From Helochares maculicollis (Eukaryota; Arthropoda; Insecta; Coleoptera; Hydrophilidae), in NCBI GenBank assembly GCA_033557835.1, contig JAWQRO010000274.1, forward strand, positions 1 through 45,130: DNA of 45,130 nucleotides. The letters run 5' to 3'. A program made the position numbers and the translations under genes. Positions 21,668 to 33,782 of the stretch are shown piece after piece. The notes beneath the pieces are model-generated. The model worked only from the letters and a program-made list of their open reading frames with translations. It did no database searches and was not told the origin of the DNA. Numbering within the stretch: the first letter of the stretch is position 1; every line of letters starts with the position of its first letter.

Positions 21668-24600
21668 CAATAATCAAAAAGCCGGGTTGCATTTTGTTTA
21701 AGCTCATTTGCAGTGAATAACTATCAAATAACAATCGATGAACAAGAAGTGAAGTTTGAAAAGCGTTTCATAGCCTCAGTAGAAATTAGTTCAAATGAAT
21801 ACAAGTTAGGACTAACGACCAATAATTGCTAATGAGACAGTTTACAAAATATAGCTGGCAATGTTGCGAGAAATTGCATGTTAATGGCACCTAATTTAAA
21901 ACTCAATATAATTTCTTTGAAATGCGTATCAATTCAATAGGAAAGTTGACCAAAATTGACACAATTATATTTTCTCCTCGTAAAATACTTGCCTATTTGC
22001 ATTTGCATATTTATGAATGCATTTACCGTACGCATTAGAAATGAAGGATACATGAATATTTAATATCAAATATTGATGACACTTACACAGAGCGAATTGA
22101 GAACATATAAGCGAGAAGCTTCAATAGCCAAAATAATGCGCGGGACTATAGCTGCGCTTATCAAAATTATGTAAAAATAAATACGGTAAATTTATAGTCT
22201 CTTCGTTAGTATGCGCTTTTTCTAATGCGTAAAATATCTTTGCAAGCGGTTGAGTAATATAACTTGGCCAGATTAATGAAATAATTCGTATTGTATTTAT
22301 ATACTAGAGTAAATTTTGGTTCATAAAACCAGCTGGGTCAAGCTATATAAATAATGTACAACCAACTATAAAACGAAATTGTTTTAGCTATATATCTCCA
22401 CATCGAAGAAAATCATTAAGACTGCAACATCTCCTAACATTGACCATAATAGGAACTTGTCTTGACCCATAAGACAACGGCTTGTGACTTTTATTTCTTG
22501 TAAATAGAGATATTTCTCTTTTAAGTAGGTGATTGAACAACGCCAATGACAACTTCCAACAGAGAAATTATGTGTGATTGCAGAATAGTTCATTTTGTTT
22601 GGCACAGAACGACTACTCTTCAAACAAACAATCGATACAAATGTGTGAGAATGTTGTTTCCTACATGCTTTATGTTGGTATAATAACGTCCAAACGCAAA
22701 TAATCAGCTGGTGTTCGTTTAATACATTTAATAGTTTAAAAATTTGGAGTCACGACCCAAACTAGTTCATGGTTCATGGCAGAGAAACGGAATTTTTCCT
22801 GTCTATAAAGAATCACTTGTCAGGTGCAGCTTGAATGTCATTGTATTAATAGTTGCAGTTGCCAATTTATTTTGTAACTGATTCTCTCCTAGTGGCTTTC
22901 AAATACTTGAAGAGGCGCTTTAAATTTCATCAAGCGAAGCCCCCTTGAATTAGAGAATGCACGACGTGCAGCGCATATCCCTAATGCAATTTTCGTGTTT
23001 TGCTCTGCCGGTGTTTTGAAACTGCGTCCTCAAACGCCATCATCGAAAAACGTAACTGCAGAGACACTCCGACTGTTTTATGCAGTGGCAAGGATATGCG
23101 ACCTTAACTTTTCACGCAGTCCACACTTTGTCATCTCTCGCGTCTTCAGAATCTCAAAAATAAATTTTTTACACGTCAGCAAGTAAGTAAAACAAACCGT
23201 CCTGAAACTTCGATAGCATCTCCTCCGAGCACACAACAAATTTGTTACAAAAACTCATTTTGATTGCCAACTCTCTGAATCACGGAATAATAATAACTCG
23301 AAAATTCACACGGTTTCTGCACATCTTCTTGCAAAATGGTCCGAAAGTTTATTTAATTTTTATCCTCCACCTGCGCACAACAGAAATAATGAAAAGGCAA
23401 CGCCGTAGTACTATACTAAGCTTGCTATTTGTTTGGGGAGGTCAAATTCAAGGTGATTTCGTTTATATTTTCGAAGCAACATTTCACAACTTGCAAATTC
23501 CACATGACCAACGCACTTTATGTACAACATAAATTCCAAAAATCCGTCTAAATCAAAGTTATTACGAAGGATAATTAATAATATGAGCTCGGAATATGTT
23601 AAATGAAGCACACTAAACGCATCAAACAATATAATAATAACATTATTAAGTATATCTTTATTGGAGCAATTAAATGATACATATGTAACCGTGTGGCTTT
23701 TGGAGTTTATATGAACCCGTATTTTCAGGCTTAAAACATAAATTTCCCTTGGCAAGCGATTATACAAAACACAGGTGGTTCTGCTCCGGCGATGACAGAA
23801 CATCAAATAAAGCGGAAAATTATATGTTCATTAAAATTTAGACCAAAATAATTTCAAAACATTTACGCATTATATATTAAATTATTAATTCCGTAGAGCC
23901 AGTTTCGACTATCCAGTCAATTTATGCCCAACTCGTTCAATATTGATTTTGAAATAACCCTATAAGCAAATGGGTACGCAATTATAATTAAATATTTCAG
24001 CTGTTAATACAAACTAAGCCCAATAAATAGCACAATTTATTATATATTTAATTTTGTCCAAAATTGTTCATCGCAATTCAGCGAGGCAACTCTGAAAGGA
24101 GATTATAACTAAGGTTAAATAAATACACACACACAATCAATTTGAATTAGAATATCTGCTCGATAGCATTTTTTTATAAAATGCTGATACAGAAAATTTG
24201 AATTAAATTGAATGATTTATGGGTTCTATTTATTACTTGCAATCGCCCATGTGCAAATGTTGGCACAGAGCAGGTCATCCGCGAAAGAATGCTCAGTTTC
24301 CTACTTTTTTATTCAACGTCATGCTAAAATATTATGTAATGGGGCAAAAGCTGAAGAATTTCATTACAAAACACGCAAAAATTAAAAAAGGAACAAAGGG
24401 GGCGCTGTCGATGCAAATCAAAATGAATGAAAGTCATTATTGTGAGAATGCCAAATTGGAGCACGTGGACACTATTTTTGAAAATATGTAAATAAACCTC
24501 CAATACACATTTTGCCATCCAAAAAATATCTCGATGTGGAAGACCAGTGGAAAAATTAATTAGTGTAAATATAGCTACTTTCAGATTTATTTATGCAAAT

Positions 24601-27600
24601 GTTTTGGAGATTATGCCAAAAAACGATCGCATTTCGTTTTGAATAATTAGTTAAAAGCCAAATATAGAATAAATTTTTAGCTACGAACATGGAATAATCC
24701 AAAGGTACAAAGAATCTTAAGCTTTCTAAAATAATCTGACATTGAATCCACACTTTGAAGAGAAGTTGGTCTGTTTTGCAGGAAAATCTTAAAATATATT
24801 TCGGATGTCGCGTACATGTCGCCCTTGTTCTTGTCTGGATCAGCTGGCCGTGATTTGTTCCATCTGTTCATCAGTAGCTTCGTCAGTACACCGTGGAAAT
24901 TGCTAGTCACGGATCTAAATTAATCTAATTTCCTTCATACTCGCAACTTCATTTGTTAAATCTCTCGGGGAATGCAACGCTGACGACACGAAAATTCATA
25001 GAAAACTCCCCAGAACCAGAAGACAATTAACAAAGTTGTTACGCCTCATTGAAAATGATTTATTAAAATTAGCTTTATTCTAATTTTTGCTATTTTTCAG
25101 CCGATAGTTGGAACCTTACCAATATATTTAATTCAAAACATTTTACGAATCACATTTTTTTCGTTCTGAAAATTTCAACTATTTAATTCTGAAACTTTGT
25201 GGGGGCAATTAATCGCTAAATTTGTCATCAAATTATAATTATGGCGTATCGGCATGAATTTTGCTACTTAGAATGCAAATCGAGACCTTGAAAGAGGCTA
25301 TAATCTAATATCTCAATAGCTGCGCAAGATGATACTTTGTTTAGCTTTCGTTTGTTATTTATTTGAAATTTGAGGTTTTTTGTCGTATTGGCTCTGCGTG
25401 TTGAATTAGCACTTTTGACGCCCGCTTATGATTCGTCTGCCCCAACAATTAGTTGTGTACCCCAATAATACTAATTAATACACTCAATAAACAACAAATG
25501 GAGCGAAAGAAGCTGAGACATAAAAAATATTCCCGATTAGAGCTTCATATTTTACTGCCAAGTGTTTATTTATAAATTAATGGATGGTGCCAAAAGCCGT
25601 ACAAAATCAAATTTGTAAATCACTATTTGTACTAAAAGCTGTAACTTCCGCGTTGCATGTTTACATAAAAGTTTATTTTTCGATTTCGTTTCGAAATTTT
25701 CAAATTGACGTCTGACAAACAGACTGTCGACTTTATTTAAAATTTTAGATTTATATTTCAAGCGGTCACTCAATTAACAACTAGGAGCAACATCTGATTC
25801 AACAATGCATTTTTATTTTTAGCCAGTTATTAGGCAGCCTAAGTTAGCTTTTCTTAGTTTCATTTGGCGAAAATATATTTGGTACAGCAAGATAATTAAA
25901 GTTTTCACAATCGGCGGAAGTGTAAAGCAAAAAAGTCCTGAAATATACGTAACTGCAGGAAGAAGACGTTTATTTTTTCGCTTTATTTATCGGGTTCCGA
26001 AAAGCAAATATAAAAATATTACATCTTAATGTACACTAAAATTACAAACATATGCGTTTAAATATACACCCAGGCTATTTATAGAGTATTTCGAAAATTT
26101 ATTTTCTTGACTGATGAATTGTAACAATTTATCTTCTGTTATAAAGTGGCGACAAAATTCGCTATGTTTCAAATTGACATCCTTTGTTTATTGCGAAAAT
26201 TTATCAACGTCTAATTATATTCTAGCGGATTAAAACGAACACGAGAGCATTGGTACAGCGAAATCTCGGCATTGTGGATCATGTACAACGCTCTAAAGTG
26301 TAACGAATGAAGTTTCATTAAATTAAAATTAAAAAAATATTTTGAAATATAATTTCATCAACTGATTTCGTTTCCAGAAACAGTTTTTGCGATAATTGTG
26401 ATAGATCGTATAATTACACTTATCAACTTCGATTCAACGTCTCGATCTTGTCTACCATCTTCAACATTAGGCCGCCTAATTTGAAAATCTACTTTATATT
26501 GAGCATCTGTCGGCACATTATAATAAATTCTTTCATTTGTTTTGTTCTACATGTCAAAGTAAATCTGATCAACCGATCAATATAAATAGATGGCGCTTTA
26601 AGGAGAAATAAAATAAGTATTTGTAGGCATAAATTGCGCTTTCTATCATTGTCTTGCAGAATTCTGTGAATAATTCTCATTCCATTTGCGTAAAAAAATT
26701 AGATAATAATTTTATAACCTAAAATAGATTTAGGCTGAGCACGAAGTTAATGTTAGTTCTGAAAATCAAAGCTTTTGAAAATTTCAAAAAAGACATTGAA
26801 AAATTTTTAAATCGTATAAAATTGATGCAATGTTTTGCCACATGTCTTTTACATTATTGGTTGCCTTCACGCCGGATAAAAATATTTGGACAAGTAATAA
26901 TATCAAATTGAGAAACGTGTTCCTCTTCTGTATTTTAAATATATGTAATGTATTTTAAATCAGGCCGAACAGTTTTACGTCAGCTTGAAAAATAAACAAT
27001 TATTTCTATTTTGGGAAGGGACGGACGAGTCTCTACTTTGTTGCATAGAGTAATTTTATTTCATGAAAGTTCACTGAACCGTTCACAACTTCCAATACAC
27101 ATTTGCAAACTGTAATCCTGTCCCATGTCTAATTACATCGAATGGTTTGGTTCTAATTTACTTATTGAAATAATCGCACACATAGCTTAGGTGCACATCC
27201 TGGAATATAATAATGATTTTAAAATTATACACAGCTTTAAAAATAACCGTGATGCTTTTGAGAAAACGAAACGTTCCCTCTTTCCTTTGTTTACATATTT
27301 TGATTTGAGGCTTACGCATAAGTTCATACACTTTTCAAGACATGACTAACTAAACAAGGCTCACTTGAAATTCAGCAGGCGGAGCAAGTTGGAGACACAG
27401 ACAAACAAAAAACTAATTCTTTGCGAGCTTCTAGAACCCTGTTCGCCGATAATTTTAGGAAAAAATTGGCTATAAATACCGTGATAATAATTTCGCCTTA
27501 AACTTGCTTTTTGAATAAATCTCTTAGAGGCAACCTGTTACACAAAAGAAAAGAATTTGGTATTTGTAGCAGCCCACATAAAACAAACCACTGTTCACAG

Positions 27601-27900
27601 TTTACATTGGGCTAAAAATAGTTTACGCCTTCACATTTTTGACATTATATATAAATTTAATTCCCTGTAACTCGTCCGTTGTAGATTATGTAGTTCCTCC
27701 GTTCTAGTATAGTTTAAGGGGAATCATTTACAAAACTAGACCGTCATAATTACGCATAATCACACCAAATTAAGTTCTGAAATATATAAAGTAATAAAAC
27801 GATTGCATTATAAGTTACTTCATTTAACGCAAAAGTAATTTGCGGCCGCTTTGTGGAAATTTATGAGCGCTTGCACATTTGAAAAAGTACTTTAATAAAT
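21668..27900. other. 6 kb without a recognised gene
   Basis: This is AT-rich DNA with only short frames lacking motifs. A somewhat GC-richer stretch at about 22930-23180 ends in CAGCAA/GTAAGT, a strong donor-like sequence on the plus strand, but I find no partner exon. A short AC run lies at about 24126-24136. If the tmod transcript starts far upstream, this could all be intron. Confidence 0.4.
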
Positions 27901-27919
27901 ATGAATTGCGTAAAGCGTC

Positions 27920-28150
27920 TACGGTGACGTCACCAAAAGTTTTTCATCTGTCTATGCTTCTGTCATAGGTTACTTACCTGCATGAAGTTAGGTGTGAATG
28001 AAGCTGTAGGTCACGGGCGCCGCCATTTTGCATCGGGAAGGCCACTGGCCGCTTTGCGCTAACTATAAATAATCGGTTTCAAGCGAATCTCCAAGTATAG
28101 CGTGTTGGGCAGCTGCCAGGGCTGCTTGTTCCGGCCCCCAGACCCCAGAC
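27920..28150. promoter_or_regulatory. GC-rich regulatory-looking block
   Basis: Several motifs cluster in otherwise AT-rich DNA. There is a perfect palindrome GGTGACGTCACC (27923-27934, CRE/ATF type). GCCGCCATTTTG (28019-28030) is, on the minus strand, a YY1-like CAAAATGGCGGC. CTATAAATAA (28063-28072) fits the MEF2 consensus or a TATA-like element. A CAGCTG E-box lies at 28110-28115. On the minus strand, 27978-28149 also looks like an exon: it starts after TTTGTAG and ends in ATGCAG/GTAAGT, a perfect donor, with an ATG at 28033 open to the donor. It lies 5.6 kb upstream of the first tmod coding exon. The MEF2 and E-box motifs would suit a muscle gene, but function is inference. Confidence 0.35.
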
Positions 28151-28730
28151 TACAAACAAATTTTCATACAAAACACGGATGAGCTTTTAATTCTTGCACG
28201 CGGAATGACCTTGGAAATTCCACATCTGATCAATTTTATCTATTTTCACTAAGTCATAAATTTCACTTTTAAAACCATCCGTGTTTCAACTTTTTTTTGA
28301 TTTTCTTATTAACTATATTTTAAAATCACGCTGTAAAGAAATGATACTTTACCTTGGCGACACAAATACTCATACCGCATTAATTTATTCTCGTTTTGGT
28401 GTTCGTGTGGGTTTATTTTTGATTTCCAACTTGCGAAAATAAGAGTACTAATTACTAGTCTATTTATATTAAACAGAGACTCTGCATCCTCTATGCTAAT
28501 ATACAAAGTGTTGCAGAATTAATTTCCAATACGTAACCCACATGTTAAGAACGCCAATGTGACCACGACCTGGTATTTTTTAAGTATAAATAAAAGTGTT
28601 GAAAATTTGGCTAATTTGGGACTCCTGGCATAATTAGAATGATGGCGATAAACCATGCTGGGTTAAATAGTATTATGCAGACATAACGGCACCGTTATTG
28701 CTATAAAAATAACGGCATCACAATCAAACA
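28150..28730. other. no gene seen
   Basis: AT-rich; nothing recognised. Confidence 0.4.
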
Positions 28731-28731
28731 C

Positions 28732-29212
28732 GTCGTTTGATCCTTCAAAACCTCGAAATCAAATTTTTTATGAACGCAAAACTGTCCGTATCAAAGAGAA
28801 GCAGAAAAAGAACATAAACGACCATTGAAGTGAAATTTTATAGCTCCGCGTTTTTTCGATTCATTTAAAACAGAACGTGACCTCGAAAAAAGATCGCTTT
28901 GTATTACTACCCTCTGCCGCAAGAAAGACGATCACATCATACATCGCAAATTAACGTCACTTTTATCTTAACAAGTCGTTGGATCCGTCAAAATCACGTA
29001 ATTAAATTTGTTTATAAACGGAAAACCTTCCTTATGAAATAGAAACAGAAAAAAAAGATAAACAGTTATTAAAGTCAAATTTTATCGAGGCGCGTTGCAG
29101 AAGGCAGCGCGTGAGCTTGCGAAAATTTCACTTTATGTGACCATCTTCCGCCGCAAGAAAGGTGATTATATCGTGCATTACAAACTAATTCACATTTGTG
29201 AAGTGAAAATTA
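28732..29212. repeat. old tandem duplication, two ~243-bp copies
   Basis: Copy 1 starts GTCGTTTGATCC at 28732 and copy 2 GTCGTTGGATCC at 28975. Both continue with CCTTC/CCGTC AAAA, TATGAACG/TATAAACG, AGAAACAGAAAAA-like, GTGAAATTTTAT/GTCAAATTTTAT and GCCGCAAGAAAG. Substitutions and small indels are frequent, so the duplication is not recent. No coding sense is seen. Confidence 0.7.
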
Positions 29213-29214
29213 GT

Positions 29215-30040
29215 CGGTGCAAAATTGCAATAATACGACTTTGTCAATAACAAATTGCATTTATTTTACCTTTTTAGTTTTAAATCTAAAGCGACTTAAA
29301 TTCAACACATAAGAATAAATTTGTGACCCGGTTTCACAGATATCGACAAAAGGGGCAAATGATCATCGAGGAGCCGGGAACGTAAATAATTTCAAATAAA
29401 CTATAATAATTATACGAAGAATGCAAAAATTATTAAATATCCAATGAAGTAAATTGTAAAATACTTATAAATTGAATATCTTATTAGCTGGCGTTAACTT
29501 TAACTTATCGAATCAAATAAAAACGGTAGTAAACAAGTTAATCTTTTCTTGCCTCTGTGGTTGTAATTTATAGTACTGTTTTTTTTGTAGGTTTTTGAGT
29601 AGTCTAGAATGCGCTTTCATTTATATGATTTTAGCCACTATAAAAAGACCGTTTCTTTCTTATTTCGTATTTAATAGGTTCAGGTGATTTACATTCATTC
29701 TTTGAATACAGCTTATACTTTCTAGCTTTGCGAACTTACATTATCGTAAATAATCAATAAAATACATCGAAATGAAAGTATTAGGAAAAAATTTACCACA
29801 CATATGCCTCTTGTCGTTTTTCTTCGGTTAGACTATTAACTTTTTAGCTTGTCTATACTTCTTTTCAGCAAGGTTTTTTTATTATTTTGTCTGTTCGAGT
29901 CCAGCCGCATTAAGCGTAGACAAGAAGGGAATTCTTTGAAATAGCAATAAAATTCATCTGTCTTCGACCAACGACCAACGACGTCATAGAGAATTTCGCC
30001 AGTGGCTCTTAACATGTACATGTAATTATTATCTCGGTTA
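29215..30040. other. no gene seen
   Basis: A minus-strand frame of 76 codons (29836-30066) has no recognised motif. Confidence 0.4.
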
Positions 30041-30041
30041 C

Positions 30042-30140
30042 TAATTATGCCCCAAAATGCAAACAAAAATCTATCGCTTATTATTTCTTATATCTACCAC
30101 CCCTTCAAGTTTTGTAACTTTATTCTGAAACAGGCTGCAT
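30042..30140. repeat. dispersed repeat Y, copy 2
   Basis: It matches 323-420, from TAATTATGCCCCAAAATGC through TCTACCACCCCTTCAAG to about the ACAGGCTGCATA region. No mariner is inserted here, so it may represent the empty-site form. Confidence 0.65.
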
Positions 30141-30144
30141 ATTT

Positions 30145-31230
30145 TTTATCGGCTGAGTTTGGTCCAATACCACCTTTAAGCTCTTAGTCTCTTCTGTAAG
30201 CTTTTGTTACTGTTTAACTTTTGGAGCAGTTCAACAATGGGAATATCTGATAACAATTAGACCACATAAATCGCATCATGTATTGTTGTATGCTACAAGA
30301 GAAGATAATATGATGATAACTTCTAGCTATAGCTTCGATAAAAATCAAAATAATCCTGTTTTGGAATTACGTTAGCACAAAGTAGAACCAAACAGGTTGC
30401 GATTTAAAAAAATGAACTTTATTCCCTGCGGGAATAGTGATGTCTAAAACCCTTGCAATAGTACTAGAGAAAAATGCAGTTTTAACATCATCATCAAACC
30501 TTTCAGCCTACTGAGCCAAGCTAAACGTTTTATATTGTCTTTGAAGTTCTATTTAAGGCCGTGAAGTATCCCTGTTGTCCTTTGTGCTAGAATTCTTGCT
30601 ACGAATCCTGGCGTTCTGTATTATTTTTTTGCTTTCTTTCTTATTTACCACTTTTGATGTTCAGTCGCTGATTTTCATCACTTATGCCGTCCTTTCTTTC
30701 CACCCCTTTCTTGATAATGACCAAGAGGCAGGTAATGTACCTCTGGATCATATGCTATTCTACTGTGTCATCTTTTTTATTATATTCGTTGGTGTCCTTC
30801 CCATGATATGGGCTACCTATGGAAGCCTTTGAACTTGTATATAATATATCCTCTGATATTTTGTGCTTCAAATTAATTCTCTCTCCGTTTTCGGTCTTAT
30901 AACTTCTTGATATGTACCATACAGCCCAAATATTGCTTTTTAATGTCGTCCTTTTTTGCTATTTTTTGTATTTCTGTCCCTTTTTTGGTCCTTCTGTCGT
31001 TTTTGTAGTCCTTCTGTCATTTTTCGCCTTTCTGCCCTTTTATGGTCTTCCTGTCCTCTTTGCTGGTTTCAGTAATCTCCATTGCATGAGTGACAATTGG
31101 CCTTCTTAAAAGCTTATAAATTTTTATTTTGATTTCCTTAGGTAACGCTTCGGGTTTAAAAAGTGAACTATTTGGCTCAAACGCTTTTGGCGGTTACGTG
31201 TCTTGTTCTCTCGCCCTCTTTCATTTTTTC
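30145..31230. other. pyrimidine-rich DNA, no gene seen
   Basis: 30570-31080 is notably T/C-rich on the plus strand (repeated CTTCTGTC, CCTTTT words). This creates hydrophobic-looking plus-strand frames that I do not accept as genes. It could be a further decayed part of the retroelement at 31330-31437, but I see no motif. Confidence 0.4.
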
Positions 31231-31329
31231 CATATAACTACACCTGGAACGAAGTGATGGTCCTGTGTACTCAAAACGTTTCGTGTATTAGTCTTAGCTT
31301 TTCCTATCTTCGTGATTTTTTTGTCGTTT

Positions 31330-31437
31330 TCACTGAATTTTATTCCCAGAACCCTTTTCTCTGGCAAGTGTCAGTCCTGTTTTACCCTTCCAATTATTGT
31401 GATATCATCTATATAAGCAATTATTTGTAAACCTCCC
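31330..31437 (-). pseudogene. non-LTR reverse transcriptase remnant with YIDD
   Basis: On the minus strand 31437-31380 reads GGLQIIAYIDDITIIGRVK; YIDD (31405-31416) corresponds to the catalytic YxDD box of reverse transcriptases, and the LLAYADDI.IIGR pattern is common in insect LINEs. A TGA follows after VKQD, and then a degenerate stretch LGIKFSENDKK. The upstream part of the same domain is found beyond mariner D (32645-32741), so the mariner split the gene. It is far too decayed to be active. Confidence 0.65.
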
Positions 31438-31446
31438 ACCTTTATT

Positions 31447-32640
31447 CCAGGTGCGCAAGCTTTAAATATCGTTTTGTTATCAAGAAATTGCGTATAAAAT
31501 CTATTGAACTAGCCTTTGGAACCCAAAGCGCCATTTATTTGGTAAGACTACCTCCTACTAAACATCATATTTGTTTAGTTGTTCACGAGTTAATAGTATA
31601 CTTCTTTTCGTGTTAAACATGCCGAATTTTGAGCCAAGTAAAGAGTATTTGCAGCATGTAACAATTTTCTTGTTCAATCAAAAGAAAAAGGTATCAGAAC
31701 GTCATCAAATTCTTGTAAAGACTTATGGCGATATTGCTCCAGCTGTCAAAACTTGTGAACGCTGGTTTCAACGTTTCAAAAGTGGTGATTTCAATGTTAT
31801 TGGCAAAGAACGTGAAAATCGGCCAAAAAAGTTTGAAGACGACAAGCATTATAAGCATTATTGGACGAAGACGATACACAAACACAGCACATGATGGCGG
31901 AGCAGTTGAATGTCACTCGCAAGCGATTTCCGATCGCCTGAGAGCCATGGGGAAGATTCAAAAGGTTGGAAAATGGGTTCCACACAAACTGAACGAACGA
32001 CGGATGGAAAGACGAAAAATTGTGTGCGAAATGCTGCATTTAGGACACAAAAAATGTTTTTTTTTGCATTGGGTTGTAATTGGCGATGAAAAATTGATAT
32101 ATTTTGAGAATCCCAAACGTAAGAAGTCGTTGGTAACGCCAGGACAACCATCAACGTCGAGTATAAAACCGAACCGATTTGGGAGGAAGACAATGCGTTA
32201 CCAACAACACATGATCAATTTGAACCACGCTTTAATCGCAAAACGCCCAGAATGGGCTCGAAGACACGGCAAAGTCATTCTGCAGCATGATAACGTTCCT
32301 GCACATTTAGTCAAAGTGGTCAAAGTAACGATGTCTTCGCTTGATTGGAAACTCCTACCCCACCCATCGTATTCACCAGATCTGGCGCCTTCTGATCATC
32401 ATCTCTCTCTGCTCACTGGCTGAGCAACACTTCAAGACTTTCGAGGATATACAAAAATGGCTCGATGAATGGATATCAATTAAAGTTGAAGCTTTCCTTT
32501 GAAATTGTATACATAAATTGGCCGAGAGATGTCTAAAATGTGTAAAAAGCGAGAGCCAATACCTTGAATAAAAATACCATTGCTTTTAAATAATTGTGTA
32601 TTTTTCATGAAAGAAGCGACATTTTAAACTTGCTCACCTT
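31447..32640 (+). mobile_element. mariner D, mauritiana type
   Basis: The left end is CCAGGTGCGCAAGCTTTAAA. The right end is degraded but recognisable (GACATTTTAAACTTGCTCACC). It is inserted between KMDKR and GGLQIIAYIDD of a LINE reverse transcriptase, antisense to it. The length is about 1.2 kb. It belongs to the same family as B and C. Confidence 0.88.
31619..32571 (+). pseudogene. mariner D transposase, disrupted
   Basis: It starts MPNFEPSKEYLQHVTIFLFN. VKTCERWFQRFKSGDFNV carries the helix-turn-helix. A frameshift near 31840-31890 breaks the linker. The longest open stretch then covers AISDRLRAMGKIQKVGKWVP, LNERRMERRKIVCEML and VVIGDEKLIYFENPKRKKS (first Asp). The conserved Trp that follows is Leu (TTG at 32130-32132). 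About 25 residues around CVWWDQ..VYYELL are deleted between GRKTM and RYQQHMINLN. The second Asp is in VILQHDNVPAHLVK and the third in YSPDLAPSDHH. A TGA-bearing frame break follows, and the tail ends SESQYLE with TAA at 32569-32571. Confidence 0.9.
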
Positions 32641-32642
32641 TT

Positions 32643-33113
32643 ATCCATTTTTGCTCTTTTTATGGCTTTCCCTGAAGCTATGTTGAGGATTATTTGACAT
32701 TGAGGGTCTCTTTGTATCATCTTCGGTGTGTCGTTGCTGACATATATATCACTTCAAGTTTTGTGTTTCTAAGGCTCATGTTTAGAAGTGTTTCACATAC
32801 ACGGACAGATATTTGAAAATAATCAGGAACTGCTTTAAAAGTGTTAGTGTTTCAGGAACAATATAATGCCTATATGACTTCAATTACGTACTTTCTTTAA
32901 AAACATCATAGTTAATATATGTAGATATCATAAAAAATAAAGGGGATAGCTGATTTCTAGTTAAAGATTTTTCATTATTGGGGAAATATTGCCTCTTGTA
33001 AAAAAACATTCATTTCACCTGTCGAAGGAAGTAGTATAAGATGGATTCCGGTTATGACGTCATGAAAACCTTAACTAAGTAAAATATAGGCACTGAAGAG
33101 TTTTAGGTATAAT
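32643..33113 (-). repeat. repeat X, copy 2 (LINE fragment next to mariner D)
   Basis: The minus strand of 32645-32741 reads NDTPKMIQRDPQCQIILNIA then SGKAIKRAKMDKR, directly upstream of the split YIDD region. The rest, up to about 33113, is AT-rich and non-coding but closely matches 19034-19447, including the ATGACGTCAT palindrome (33054-33063). This copy keeps about 55 bp more than copy 1. Confidence 0.7.
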
Positions 33114-33114
33114 A

Positions 33115-33780
33115 GATGTATATCCAGTGAAAGAGTTCTAATAAGTGCATTCTCTCTGGAAGTGAACATAGTACAGCAATCGCGCAGCGTATCGAATATT
33201 CGCTAGGAAAGGTAATGCAAAGCGAGATATTACTGCATACAAAGCAGCAAGTAAATACTCTCTTTACTATTTATGTAAATAATAACATAGGCCAGGCCAG
33301 ATGCAAAGTAGGGTCGCTAGACAATAGTTGAAATGTTTTGGTGGATGAGCAGGTTCTTAACTCTCATGAGTACAGTATAAACAAATAGTTGCATAAAATA
33401 ATTTTTCAAATTGTTCATCTCTGAGTAGGGATATATCTTTTTTTGTAGTTTCGTATGCGTAGCATGTTCACATATGAGCAAATCGTAGTGGTAACAATGC
33501 CGCTCACATGTTAACAACAGGTTGGCATCATTGTTAAGCCTATGTTATCGATTTGACAGATGATTCAGAAAAATTAGGGTCAAGTGTTGGCGTTTATGGG
33601 TGTGGATTTGCTCAATTTACGTTAACTATAAACAATTCAATAGGTATTATTCTCTTTTGTGCCGTATTACCTCATAAGTCCTTCAATTTACCATTCCGTT
33701 CAGTGTAATAGAGAGTATTGCCCTGTAAGCACGTTTTTCCCCCGCAGCATTTGAGGTTATATTATTTGTTTTTTAATTTC
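33115..33780. other. 5' flank or intron of tmod
   Basis: No exon is recognised. It ends in a pyrimidine-rich tract (TTTGTTTTTTAATTTCAG) that forms the acceptor of the first tmod coding exon, so transcription must start upstream of this point. Confidence 0.5.
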
Positions 33781-33782
33781 AG

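Noticed and set aside
30575..31109. Hydrophobic, membrane-like frames on the plus strand
   Set aside because: They come from a T/C-rich tract; no conserved motif or gene structure is seen.
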